Assembly: GCA_964549785.1 (NCBI GenBank) | Contig: CAZJXA010000150.1 | Span: 1 to 8,139 of the forward strand | Source of the DNA: JBEIUO01 sp964549785 | Lineage (GTDB): Bacteria > Planctomycetota > Phycisphaerae > Phycisphaerales > UBA1924 | Length of the DNA stretch: 8,139 bases | Direction: 5' to 3' | In this document: positions 1 through 5,821 of the stretch, in pieces | How positions within the stretch are numbered: position 1 is the first letter of the stretch | Layout: each line of letters opens with the position of its first letter | Program-made: the position numbers and the translations under genes | The notes under the pieces: generated by a model | What the model was told of the DNA's origin: nothing | The model's input: only the letters and a program-made list of their open reading frames with translations | The model's database searches: none

Positions 1-421
1 GAACGCCGGTGTCGATTCCGAGCCGCTTGATCTGGATGCGGTTGCCCTGGGTGTTCGGCCCCGCGATCAGTTCAACCAGCAAGGTGTCGCCATTGAAGTA
101 CGCCGAGGTGTTGCTCCAGATCGTCAAACCTTTGGCAGTCAGCGTCTGGGTCTCGCCGTCCGTCATCGAGGTAAATCGCACGCTGCTGCCGTCGGGAAGG
201 ACCGCGTCTTCCATGTAGGCTCGAAGCCACGCCGAGTTCTCCACAATCAGCGGGAAACTCGCCACAATCAGCGGCTGGTTCGTCGGGTTATCGATGAACC
301 CGGTGTCCTGAACAAACGGCACGATCTGACCGACCGGAGCCTGAAGCGTGGATTGCGCCGACGCCGAACCCGCGGCGGCCATCAGCGCAACTACACCAGT
401 CCGACAACACAATCGAAACAT
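1..421 (-). CDS. Secreted protein, N-terminal part (possible trypsin-like peptidase leader region), 3' end outside window
   Basis: The reading frame starts at the ATG at 421 and runs open to the window edge, giving 140 residues without a stop. Residues 1-22 form a Sec signal peptide: Arg3 and Arg7, a hydrophobic stretch from V10 to A17, then a SASA|Q cleavage site after Ala22. The start is set by the signal peptide and by a good Shine-Dalgarno AGGGGAG 6 bases upstream. The visible mature part (residues 23-140) looks like a beta-rich domain with segments WLRAYMEDAVLPDGSSVRF, NTSAYFNGDTLLVELIAGP and GNRIQIK. From memory, similar segments precede the catalytic domain of secreted trypsin/lysyl-endopeptidase-like proteins of Phycisphaerae, so a peptidase is a reasonable guess. 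No catalytic residue lies in the window, so the function is an inference. It follows the PEP-CTERM gene on the same strand, but a terminator and a promoter candidate between them suggest separate transcription. Confidence 0.8.
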   Translation of the reverse strand, partial: MFRLCCRTGVVALMAAAGSASAQSTLQAPVGQIVPFVQDTGFIDNPTNQPLIVASFPLIVENSAWLRAYMEDAVLPDGSSVRFTSMTDGETQTLTAKGLTIWSNTSAYFNGDTLLVELIAGPNTQGNRIQIKRLGIDTGV

Positions 422-427
422 GCGAAT

Positions 428-434
428 CTCCCCT
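428..434 (-). promoter_or_regulatory. Shine-Dalgarno site of the partial secreted-protein gene
   Basis: Read on the minus strand, AGGGGAG lies 6 bases before the ATG at 421. It is a strong purine-rich match to the anti-Shine-Dalgarno sequence and supports this start over the in-frame ATG at residue 14, which would break the signal peptide. Confidence 0.7.
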
Positions 435-521
435 TGAAAATAACCTTCAATCTGAACCCGGCCCTCACGGTCGCGGCGAAGCCCGACGCGAAAACGATCC
501 CCTCCGCAAGGTCCGGACGTC

Positions 522-550
522 AGTCTAACAAAAATCTTTCCCCCTTGCAA
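522..550 (-). promoter_or_regulatory. Candidate sigma70-type promoter for the partial secreted-protein gene
   Basis: On the minus strand TTGCAA (545-550) and TAGACT (522-527) are separated by exactly 17 bases, matching four of six bases in each consensus box. The site lies downstream of the terminator of the preceding gene and about 100 bases before the start codon. Both boxes are imperfect and the call rests on spacing and position only. Confidence 0.35.
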
Positions 551-610
551 ACGGTCCTTGATGCATTTGCACAAAAAGAACCAGCAGGATGGAAACGGCC
601 GCGAGGTGCC

Positions 611-645
611 AACAAAAACCCGTGCCCCGGTTAAGGGCACGGGTT
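611..645 (-). terminator. Strong rho-independent terminator of the PEP-CTERM protein gene
   Basis: A perfect 11-bp inverted repeat (AACCCGTGCCC at 617-627 with GGGCACGGGTT at 635-645) encloses a 7-base loop. On the minus strand the stem is followed directly by TTTTTGTT. It begins 33 bases after the stop codon at 679, so it fits termination of that gene and separates it from the next one. On the plus strand the stem has no following T-run, so it is not bidirectional. Confidence 0.88.
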
Positions 646-678
646 GTGCATGTTTCACAGAATCAGAGGCGGCAAAAC

Positions 679-1680
679 TTAGCGGCGACGACGACCGGCG
701 ACCACCAAGCCAAGTCCCATGAGGGCCGCGGCCGAGGGGGCGGGGATGTTGTACGCAATGCCGAGGTCATACGCGCCGGCGGCAGCGCCGGGGGTGATGG
801 CGCCGATCGTGGCACCGAAGATGGTGTTGAAGCCGCCCACGACGATGGTGTAGTTGCCACCCGCGAGGGTGAGGCCGTCCGCACCGGGGAGGATGGTGAG
901 GCCGGTGGTGAAGGGGTCGGTGGCGCCGAAGGACATCTGGCTGTAGAAGTTGAGCGCCGCACCGTCGTCGTCGTCGCCCACGAGGTTGCCGGCGGAGTCG
1001 TAGAGAGCGATCTCACTGTCGTACAACGCCGCGCCCGCGGTCTGACGCGTCAGGATGCTCAGGTAGCCCAGCGGGTTCACGCCCGCGGGGATGCTGATGG
1101 AGTAGAAATCGAGGCCGCCGGCCACGTTCGAACCAGCGGTAATCGTCTGAACGCCGTTCGGGTTCAGCGCGCCAAGGGCAAAGTTGCCGTTGGTGATGAG
1201 AGCACCCTGCAGATCATACGTGACCGTGTCCCAGCGCTGCTCCGCAAGGCCCGCGGTGCCGTCCTGGAACGATTCAAACCACTCGAGGTTGACGATCCCG
1301 CCGGAAGTGATCGACGTCGACGCGATCGTCACGACGGTGGGACCCACGGCGATCGTGCCGGTGTAGTTGCCGACCGCTGAGGCCTGGACGTCGCGGTTCG
1401 CGAACGCGCTGCCCGCTCCGGCGCTGAAACGCACCCGAGCCTCGTTCGCGAACGTTCCAACATTAATCTCGGTGAGTTGTCCGGTCACGCGAACCGCGTT
1501 GATGTTGCCGGAGAACGACGCGACGAAGGAGTCGCGTGCGTTGTCGGCGTCGCCGACAGCGTCAACCGAGTTCTTGTTCGTGAACGTGACGCTCTGGAAC
1601 GTGGTCGTGGAAACCGTGCTCGCAAGCACGGACGATGCCAAACCAGCCGTAGCCAGCAGGGCGAGAACGCCAATCTTCAT
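679..1680 (-). CDS. Secreted PEP-CTERM sorting domain protein with PPC/DVUA0089-like domain
   Basis: The protein has 333 residues. Residues 1-20 are a Sec signal peptide (MKIG, hydrophobic core, VLA|S cleavage). Residues 22-158 are a beta-rich region of unknown function. Residues 164-310 resemble the pre-peptidase C-terminal (PPC)/DVUA0089-type beta-sandwich seen in many exported proteins, with the pattern DSEIALYDSAGNLVGDDDDG (220-240) followed by FYSQMSFG and a GGNYTIVVGGFNT strand. The acidic run D236-D239 may bind calcium. The C-terminus is a PEP-CTERM signal: IPAP (312-315), a short hydrophobic helix A317-G329, and R330-R333. In known systems this tag is recognised by an exosortase that cleaves the protein for surface display; no exosortase is visible here. 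The frame is open upstream to 1788, but that extension has no signal peptide, whereas the ATG at 1680 has both a signal peptide and a Shine-Dalgarno AAGGAG. The gene stands alone, with a long upstream gap and a strong terminator after it. The exact role of the protein is unknown. Confidence 0.92.
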   Translation of the reverse strand: MKIGVLALLATAGLASSVLASTVSTTTFQSVTFTNKNSVDAVGDADNARDSFVASFSGNINAVRVTGQLTEINVGTFANEARVRFSAGAGSAFANRDVQASAVGNYTGTIAVGPTVVTIASTSITSGGIVNLEWFESFQDGTAGLAEQRWDTVTYDLQGALITNGNFALGALNPNGVQTITAGSNVAGGLDFYSISIPAGVNPLGYLSILTRQTAGAALYDSEIALYDSAGNLVGDDDDGAALNFYSQMSFGATDPFTTGLTILPGADGLTLAGGNYTIVVGGFNTIFGATIGAITPGAAAGAYDLGIAYNIPAPSAAALMGLGLVVAGRRRR

Positions 1681-1684
1681 AAAT

Positions 1685-1692
1685 CTCTCCTT
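1685..1692 (-). promoter_or_regulatory. Shine-Dalgarno site deciding the start of the PEP-CTERM gene
   Basis: Read on the minus strand, AAGGAGAG lies 4 bases before the ATG at 1680, with the AAGGAG core 6 bases away. It fixes the start at the signal peptide rather than at the upstream in-frame start near 1788. Confidence 0.8.
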
Positions 1693-1706
1693 CGAGTGCA
1701 AAGGAA

Positions 1707-1718
1707 TGTCTCTCTCTC
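1707..1718 (-). repeat. CT-rich 12-mer repeat in leader, copy 1
   Basis: TGTCTCTCTCTC, which reads GAGAGAGAGACA on the minus strand, occurs here and again at 1903-1914, 196 bases apart. In the transcript both copies would be purine-rich; this one lies about 27 bases before the start codon. It may be simple low-complexity sequence. Confidence 0.5.
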
Positions 1719-1765
1719 TTTTCGCCCGTGGCCTTTCGGAAACAAAGGTCGCGCACGATGGACGC

Positions 1766-1781
1766 CGCGGCAACGGCCGCG
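1766..1781 (-). other. Short perfect GC hairpin in the PEP-CTERM gene leader
   Basis: On the minus strand CGCGGC, loop CGTT, GCCGCG forms a 6-bp all-GC stem. No T-run follows, so it is not an intrinsic terminator. A second small stem, CCTTT/AAAGG with a 7-base loop, lies just downstream in the transcript. Together they suggest a structured leader. No riboswitch class could be matched by eye. Confidence 0.4.
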
Positions 1782-1902
1782 TGCCCACAACACCCTCTGT
1801 TCACCGGCGTCGCCGATCAAACAGAAGACAGCACCGACCGGCCGGCCCCAGATTCGGGCGGTTCAGACGGCGTCACTCCGGATGAAAAGAGAACGGTTCG
1901 CG

Positions 1903-1914
1903 TGTCTCTCTCTC
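1903..1914 (-). repeat. CT-rich 12-mer repeat in leader, copy 2
   Basis: This is the second identical copy of the 12-mer at 1707-1718. It lies near the proposed 5' end of the leader, so the two copies would bracket most of it. Confidence 0.5.
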
Positions 1915-1954
1915 GCGCACATCCCCGTTGAGGGCGGCACACTCCTACTTGGGA

Positions 1955-1982
1955 ACTTTACCACAAATGAATCAATTCGCAA
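1955..1982 (-). promoter_or_regulatory. Candidate sigma70-type promoter for the PEP-CTERM gene
   Basis: On the minus strand TTGCGA (1977-1982) and TAAAGT (1955-1960) are spaced by 16 bases, each matching four of six consensus positions. They lie in an AT-rich island (about 1953-2035) that contrasts with the GC-rich surroundings. Start of transcription here would leave an untranslated leader of about 270 bases. Confidence 0.35.
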
Positions 1983-2277
1983 CCAAATTTTCACAATTCT
2001 TTCATCATTCTAAATAAGCCAGCGATTCTAGAGGGTTGTTTCCTGTTTCACTGAGTATCCCGCGATGCCACGCGGCCAAAACGTCCAATGAGTGGTTTTC
2101 CGGAACCTTCTATTCAAAGGATTTCGCGGGGAATCTGTGGAACGACACAGGGCATCGCCATGAATCAACGCGGGCCACTCCAGGGCAATTCCGCGGTTCA
2201 GACTGCTCTAAATTTGCTGGTGGGCAACGGCATCGGGGTTCATGGGGCCACCGCACAGACGCGCGTAGCTCGCTGCA

Positions 2278-5200
2278 TCAGCACCCAGCATCCCAGTGAA
2301 CGAAAAAATCGACCACATCGTCGCTGTCGGTGTCCTGATCCCCGTCTACGTCGCCGTTGCCCGCGTCCCAGTCCAGGAAGAACGCGATGATGTCGTCACT
2401 GTCGTCGTCGCCATCCCCGTCCCAGTCGCCCGGGCACCCCGCCGCGCCGTCGAAGTGAAGCAGATCGGTCGAAAGCGGTCCGAACCCGCTACTTGGCAAG
2501 ACGTCCCGGAGCGATTCAGGGAATGTCACGACCTCGGTGATCGCGCGGCTGAACAAGTTGGATCCGAAGCGGAAATGCGTGCCATCGACCGGGACGAAGG
2601 CGGAGTCCGAAAACAGACGGACGGCCAACGCCCCGATCTCCGGGGCCGGCGGAACGAACCCGGAGGGCACCCGTGCCGTGAACGCCGACGCGTGGTCGAT
2701 AAGAATCGTCGAGGAAAGGGCATCGGGATCGACGGAGAGAATCGACTGTACCTCGGTCAGGACGTAGGGCGGGGTACCGGGAGCCCCCTCGTCACGCCGA
2801 AACACACTTTTGACGGACGCAAAGAGTGAGCCGTCGGCGAGGGTGGCGATTCGAGAAAAGGCGTCGGATTGGCGAGCACCCGAAGTGCCGCCGAACATGT
2901 TGGTGGGCATCGGGATGGTGAGCGTCGCTCCGCTGCCGGCGGGGAGGGGGAGCGAACCAACGAACCATACTCGACGGAGCGTACCACCGGTGGGGACGAG
3001 CACCGAGCCGTCGGCAAGGCACACGATATCGTCGGCGGCCGCGAACGCTGGATCGCTCATCAGATGCGTCACCGCGTTGGTGGATCGGTCCAGCCGGAAG
3101 AGGTGGCCCTCCAGGCCGTTGTTGGAACGCCCATACAGAATCATGTGCCCCGTGGAGGCCTCAACCGCCGCATCGCGGACGTGAACGAAGTTCGCCGCAC
3201 CCCCGACGGCGTTAACCGAATCCTGCACCGACGATGGCATGATCGCAAAGTCGAGGGTGACCAGATCGATCCGCACGATCGGCAGGCCGCAGAGCCACAG
3301 TTCGGTGCCCGGGCCGTGCGCCAGTCCGAACCAAGTTTCGCTCGGCATGCACACGGTTTGATACGTGATGGGGTTCGCGGCTTCGTCCAGCACGCGCAGC
3401 CCCTGGGATTCGTTCAGGAACACCTCGAACGGTCCTGCGGGTACTTCCGCGATCGGGACGATCGACATTCCCGCCCGGATGTCGGAACAGCTCGGGGCGG
3501 TCGTCCCCGACGCGGTGATTCCCACAGCGTCGCTGCACCCGGTGCCCGGCGGCAACGACCCGACGATCGACACGACCACCGTTTGCCCCGCCATGATCGG
3601 CCCGGTGTACGAAACCGTGCGAGTCAGATCGTTCCAAATGACACCCGCTGGCGGCGGGGCGGGAAACGGCGGATTCGCCACGATGATTCCGGGCGGAACG
3701 ACGATAGAAACCGTCACGGACGGTTCGTCGACGTTGAGTACATTGCTGAGGACCAGTTCAAGTTTGATCGCCGCTCCCTGCCGCACCGGTTGAAAAATCG
3801 TATCGGGGAAAATGCTGTCGCCTTGGGACGGCGTTCCCACCAGACCCGGCGTCAAGTTCGTGAGCGACATCGAAGTGTCGATCGGTGCCCGCAACGGGAA
3901 CGGGCCGGGCGTTACCGACGATCCCACGGTGAAGCCGCATTCGTTCCGCGTCTGGATCTGGTTGGAGCCGCCCAGCTGCACGCCCGAGTTAAACGGCGAG
4001 ATGCACTCGCCGACCGTGGCCAGGATGACGATCGATGTTGATTGGCCCGCCCCCAGCGGCCCGGTCCAACGGAATGCGCTGGTCCCCTGCGGCGTCACGA
4101 CGCCCGTGCCCGGGTCGACCACCGTCGTGAGCGTACACGACTCGCCGACGTTGATCGCCCCGGCGTTGAGCATCAGGCTCGCACGCGCCACCCCCGCCCC
4201 TTCGGTCAGTGTGATCGTGTGCAGGATTGTGTCGCCCGGTTGCATCGGGACGCGCGACGGGACCGAAGTGACGGCGACACCGACCGGGCCGCGGAATTGC
4301 GATGTGACGGCGGTCATCACCGCCGGAGGAGTCGGCCACGAGAGCCGATGCCCGCCCTGAATCGTCGCGGTGTTCATGGTGAGCGACGTCGGGTTGCACT
4401 GCGCCAGCACGCGGCAGGTCAGCGGCACCGACTGGCCCGGCGCCAGCGTTCCCAGGAACCACGAAACCAATCCGGATGAGTTCGTTCCGGGGGCTGAAAC
4501 CGAAACAAACGTGCCCCCCGACGGGACCGAGAAAAACACGTTCACATTCTCCGCCGGAAGGTCGCCCGTGTTCGTGGCCGTGAACGTGTAATTGAACTCC
4601 CGATTCTCACCGATCGTCGCCGGGGCCGAGGCCGTGAGCACGAGGTTGGGGGCCGGCGGCGGGCCGCACGGAAGCGTGTTGCACGACACCATGGGGGTCC
4701 ACGTCCCGGTGCAGTCCGCTTGAATGGTCTGGGAGCAGATACCACTCACGCAGCACGAGCCCAGCGGCGCGAGCGGGCTCGCTAAGCAGTCCGCGCGGGT
4801 GTTGGTGTACCCGGCGACGCCGTCGTCGGTAATGTTGACCGTGAGGTTTCCGCTCCCCACCGCCGAGATGTTGGCCCGTATGTCGCCGGAGACGTTATCG
4901 ACGGTGTGGATGATCTGACCAAAGGTGGGCCCGGGGCACAGATCAATCAGCGAGCCGTCGGAATCCGCCGGGTTATTGGTGAGGTCGTGCTGGATGAACG
5001 CGAAGTTGCCCGACTGCGCGATCCGAAGCGACTGCCAGCCTTCCTGAAGGACCGCCATGCCCCGTCCGGCCACCCCGGGAACATCCAGGTCGTAGACCCG
5101 GAGGGCCAGCAGTGCGGTCGGAAACGCACACGTCGTCTGGCTGTTCCGTGTCACCGCCAGCATCAGCCGCCGCGGCGAAACGCCGGTCGCCAGCGGGGCG

Positions 5201-5649
5201 TGCTCCACCAGCCCGGTTTCGTAGAAGTCCGGGGTGCCATTGAAGAGCCCGCACGGCACGCAGTCCTGATGAATCAGTACCGGCGCGGCCACCGGGAACG
5301 GCAGCCGGTAGATGCGAAGCCCCAGCACACCGCTCCCGCACGGTGTCCCCGACTTGGTGGTGTACAGGAAGGTTCGGAGCGGTGAGAGAAAGTAGTTAAG
5401 GCCGTTCTGGGCCTCGCTGGGAAGGGTGTAGACCGGGTCGGCAGCATCTCCCGCGGCGGCACCGACGATTCCGTTCCCGTTGCGGTCGATGGTGATCGGA
5501 GCGCCGCCGCTGTACGCGACGCCAGTCGTCCCGTTGGCCGGAGAGATCCATCGCTCATCGGGGGGCTGGAACTCGCCCGGGATGCTCTGGCCGAAGGCGG
5601 CCGAGCAGAGTGCGGCGAACAAAGCGGTGACAACGCGAAGATGAAGCAT
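2278..5649 (-). CDS. Large secreted multidomain protein with DUF11-like modules and C-terminal GC-type dockerin
   Basis: The protein has 1123 residues. Residues 1-20 are a Sec signal peptide (hydrophobic V6-A18, AFG|Q cleavage). Residues 21-295 are a beta-rich region with no family I recognise. Residues 299-328 form a six-cysteine module (C299, C300, C305, C313, C323, C328). Three beta-sandwich modules follow: about 334-450 is clearly DUF11-like (FNYTFTATNTGDLPAENVNV pattern), and about 455-590 and 592-735 are more divergent. Residues 738-1068 are beta-rich with recurring 'DGSLF/DGSVLV' turns, suggesting a propeller-like fold. Residues 1072-1123 are a dockerin-like pair of calcium loops ending in Gly-Cys. 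The frame is open up to 5811, but only the ATG at 5649 starts a signal peptide. Its Shine-Dalgarno is weak (GCGAG region), common in planctomycetes. The product is probably a cell-surface or extracellular protein; ligand and role are unknown. The downstream half matches the neighbouring upstream gene module by module, so the two are tandem paralogues. Confidence 0.9.
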   Translation of the reverse strand: MLHLRVVTALFAALCSAAFGQSIPGEFQPPDERWISPANGTTGVAYSGGAPITIDRNGNGIVGAAAGDAADPVYTLPSEAQNGLNYFLSPLRTFLYTTKSGTPCGSGVLGLRIYRLPFPVAAPVLIHQDCVPCGLFNGTPDFYETGLVEHAPLATGVSPRRLMLAVTRNSQTTCAFPTALLALRVYDLDVPGVAGRGMAVLQEGWQSLRIAQSGNFAFIQHDLTNNPADSDGSLIDLCPGPTFGQIIHTVDNVSGDIRANISAVGSGNLTVNITDDGVAGYTNTRADCLASPLAPLGSCCVSGICSQTIQADCTGTWTPMVSCNTLPCGPPPAPNLVLTASAPATIGENREFNYTFTATNTGDLPAENVNVFFSVPSGGTFVSVSAPGTNSSGLVSWFLGTLAPGQSVPLTCRVLAQCNPTSLTMNTATIQGGHRLSWPTPPAVMTAVTSQFRGPVGVAVTSVPSRVPMQPGDTILHTITLTEGAGVARASLMLNAGAINVGESCTLTTVVDPGTGVVTPQGTSAFRWTGPLGAGQSTSIVILATVGECISPFNSGVQLGGSNQIQTRNECGFTVGSSVTPGPFPLRAPIDTSMSLTNLTPGLVGTPSQGDSIFPDTIFQPVRQGAAIKLELVLSNVLNVDEPSVTVSIVVPPGIIVANPPFPAPPPAGVIWNDLTRTVSYTGPIMAGQTVVVSIVGSLPPGTGCSDAVGITASGTTAPSCSDIRAGMSIVPIAEVPAGPFEVFLNESQGLRVLDEAANPITYQTVCMPSETWFGLAHGPGTELWLCGLPIVRIDLVTLDFAIMPSSVQDSVNAVGGAANFVHVRDAAVEASTGHMILYGRSNNGLEGHLFRLDRSTNAVTHLMSDPAFAAADDIVCLADGSVLVPTGGTLRRVWFVGSLPLPAGSGATLTIPMPTNMFGGTSGARQSDAFSRIATLADGSLFASVKSVFRRDEGAPGTPPYVLTEVQSILSVDPDALSSTILIDHASAFTARVPSGFVPPAPEIGALAVRLFSDSAFVPVDGTHFRFGSNLFSRAITEVVTFPESLRDVLPSSGFGPLSTDLLHFDGAAGCPGDWDGDGDDDSDDIIAFFLDWDAGNGDVDGDQDTDSDDVVDFFVHWDAGC
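2281..2436 (-). other. GC-type dockerin module of the large complete protein (domain)
   Basis: This encodes residues 1072-1123. Two 12-residue calcium loops fit the dockerin pattern: D1075-D1086 (D at loop positions 1, 3, 5, 7, 9, 12) and D1100-D1111 (D at the same positions), 25 residues apart. Each is followed by a short helix with hydrophobic pairs (IIAFF, VVDFF) and a Trp. Cys1072 opens the module and Cys1123 is the last residue of the protein. Confidence 0.85.
4666..4755 (-). other. Six-cysteine module between the N-terminal region and the DUF11-like modules (domain)
   Basis: This encodes residues 299-328 with the pattern CC-x4-C-x7-C-x9-C-x4-C, compact enough for three disulfides, which fits an exported protein. 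Short CC-starting modules of this kind are, from memory, frequent in planctomycete secreted proteins, often at boundaries between other domains. Its function is not known to me. Confidence 0.6.
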
Positions 5650-5772
5650 GGTCGATCTCGCTGCTAAGTGCTTGACGAAGTGCAAGGGGCCGGAGCGATC
5701 GATGCGGAAGTGCCCGCGTCCAGAACCAGAACCACGGGGTCGTCTCCAAAGGGCGAAAGTCAGGTCAAAGGA

Positions 5773-5796
5773 CGACCGGAGAGCCATCTCCGGCCG
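5773..5796 (-). other. Strong hairpin between the tandem paralogues
   Basis: CGACCGGAGA (5773-5782) pairs with TCTCCGGCCG (5787-5796) around a 4-base loop. In the minus-strand transcript this is a 10-bp stem with one G-U pair and loop UGGC. It begins 25 bases after the stop codon at 5822. It lacks a following T-run; a run of five T lies before it, just after the stop codon. It may partly terminate transcription, stabilise the 3' end of the upstream message, or separate expression of the two paralogues. Confidence 0.5.
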
Positions 5797-5821
5797 CCCG
5801 AGGGTGTTCAAAAAGCCCGCT

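Larger units (their letters stand above)
1681..2277 (-). other. Intergenic region of about 600 bases, probable long leader of the PEP-CTERM gene
   Basis: No open frame here has a credible start, composition or family resemblance. The region divides into a GC-rich part next to the PEP-CTERM gene (1681-1950), with a short perfect hairpin and two copies of a CT-rich 12-mer; an AT-rich island (about 1953-2035), the likeliest promoter region; and a mixed part (2036-2277) after the stop codon of the large upstream gene, containing only weak inverted repeats (5-bp stems at 2060-2075 and 2135-2150) and no intrinsic terminator that I can recognise. If the promoter in the AT-rich island is right, the leader is about 270 bases long. 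Confidence 0.55.

Noticed and set aside
589..1380. 263-residue open frame on the plus strand, antisense to the PEP-CTERM gene
   Set aside because: It runs through the terminator stem and shows no recognisable domain, while the minus-strand gene has Shine-Dalgarno, signal peptide, PEP-CTERM and terminator.
1770..1788. Sigma54-like promoter (GGGCACG then TTGC on the minus strand) in the leader of the PEP-CTERM gene, tempting because some PEP-CTERM genes elsewhere use sigma54 promoters
   Set aside because: The spacing between the GG and GC elements is two bases too long and the match falls in a GC hairpin; sigma54 promoters tolerate little change in spacing.
1681..1900. Known riboswitch, such as cyclic di-GMP class I, in the leader
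   Set aside because: Some short purine-rich and GAAA-like elements are present, but the conserved core of that class is absent; no other class matched by eye.
2088..2390. 100-residue plus-strand frame starting in the intergenic gap, convergent with the large gene
   Set aside because: No Shine-Dalgarno. It overlaps the dockerin-coding end by more than 100 bases and the overlapping part is only Arg/Pro-rich antisense. A small gene cannot be fully excluded but is not supported.
2869..4041. 390-residue open frame on the plus strand, antisense to the 1123-residue gene
   Set aside because: Composition is Arg/His/Gly-rich without domain features, as expected for the opposite strand of GC-rich coding sequence. 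The minus-strand product has a signal peptide, known modules and a terminal tag.
5604..5649. Lipoprotein signal (AALC at residues 12-15) in the 1123-residue protein
   Set aside because: Leu directly before the Cys does not fit the lipobox, and a normal cleavage site (AFG|Q) follows.
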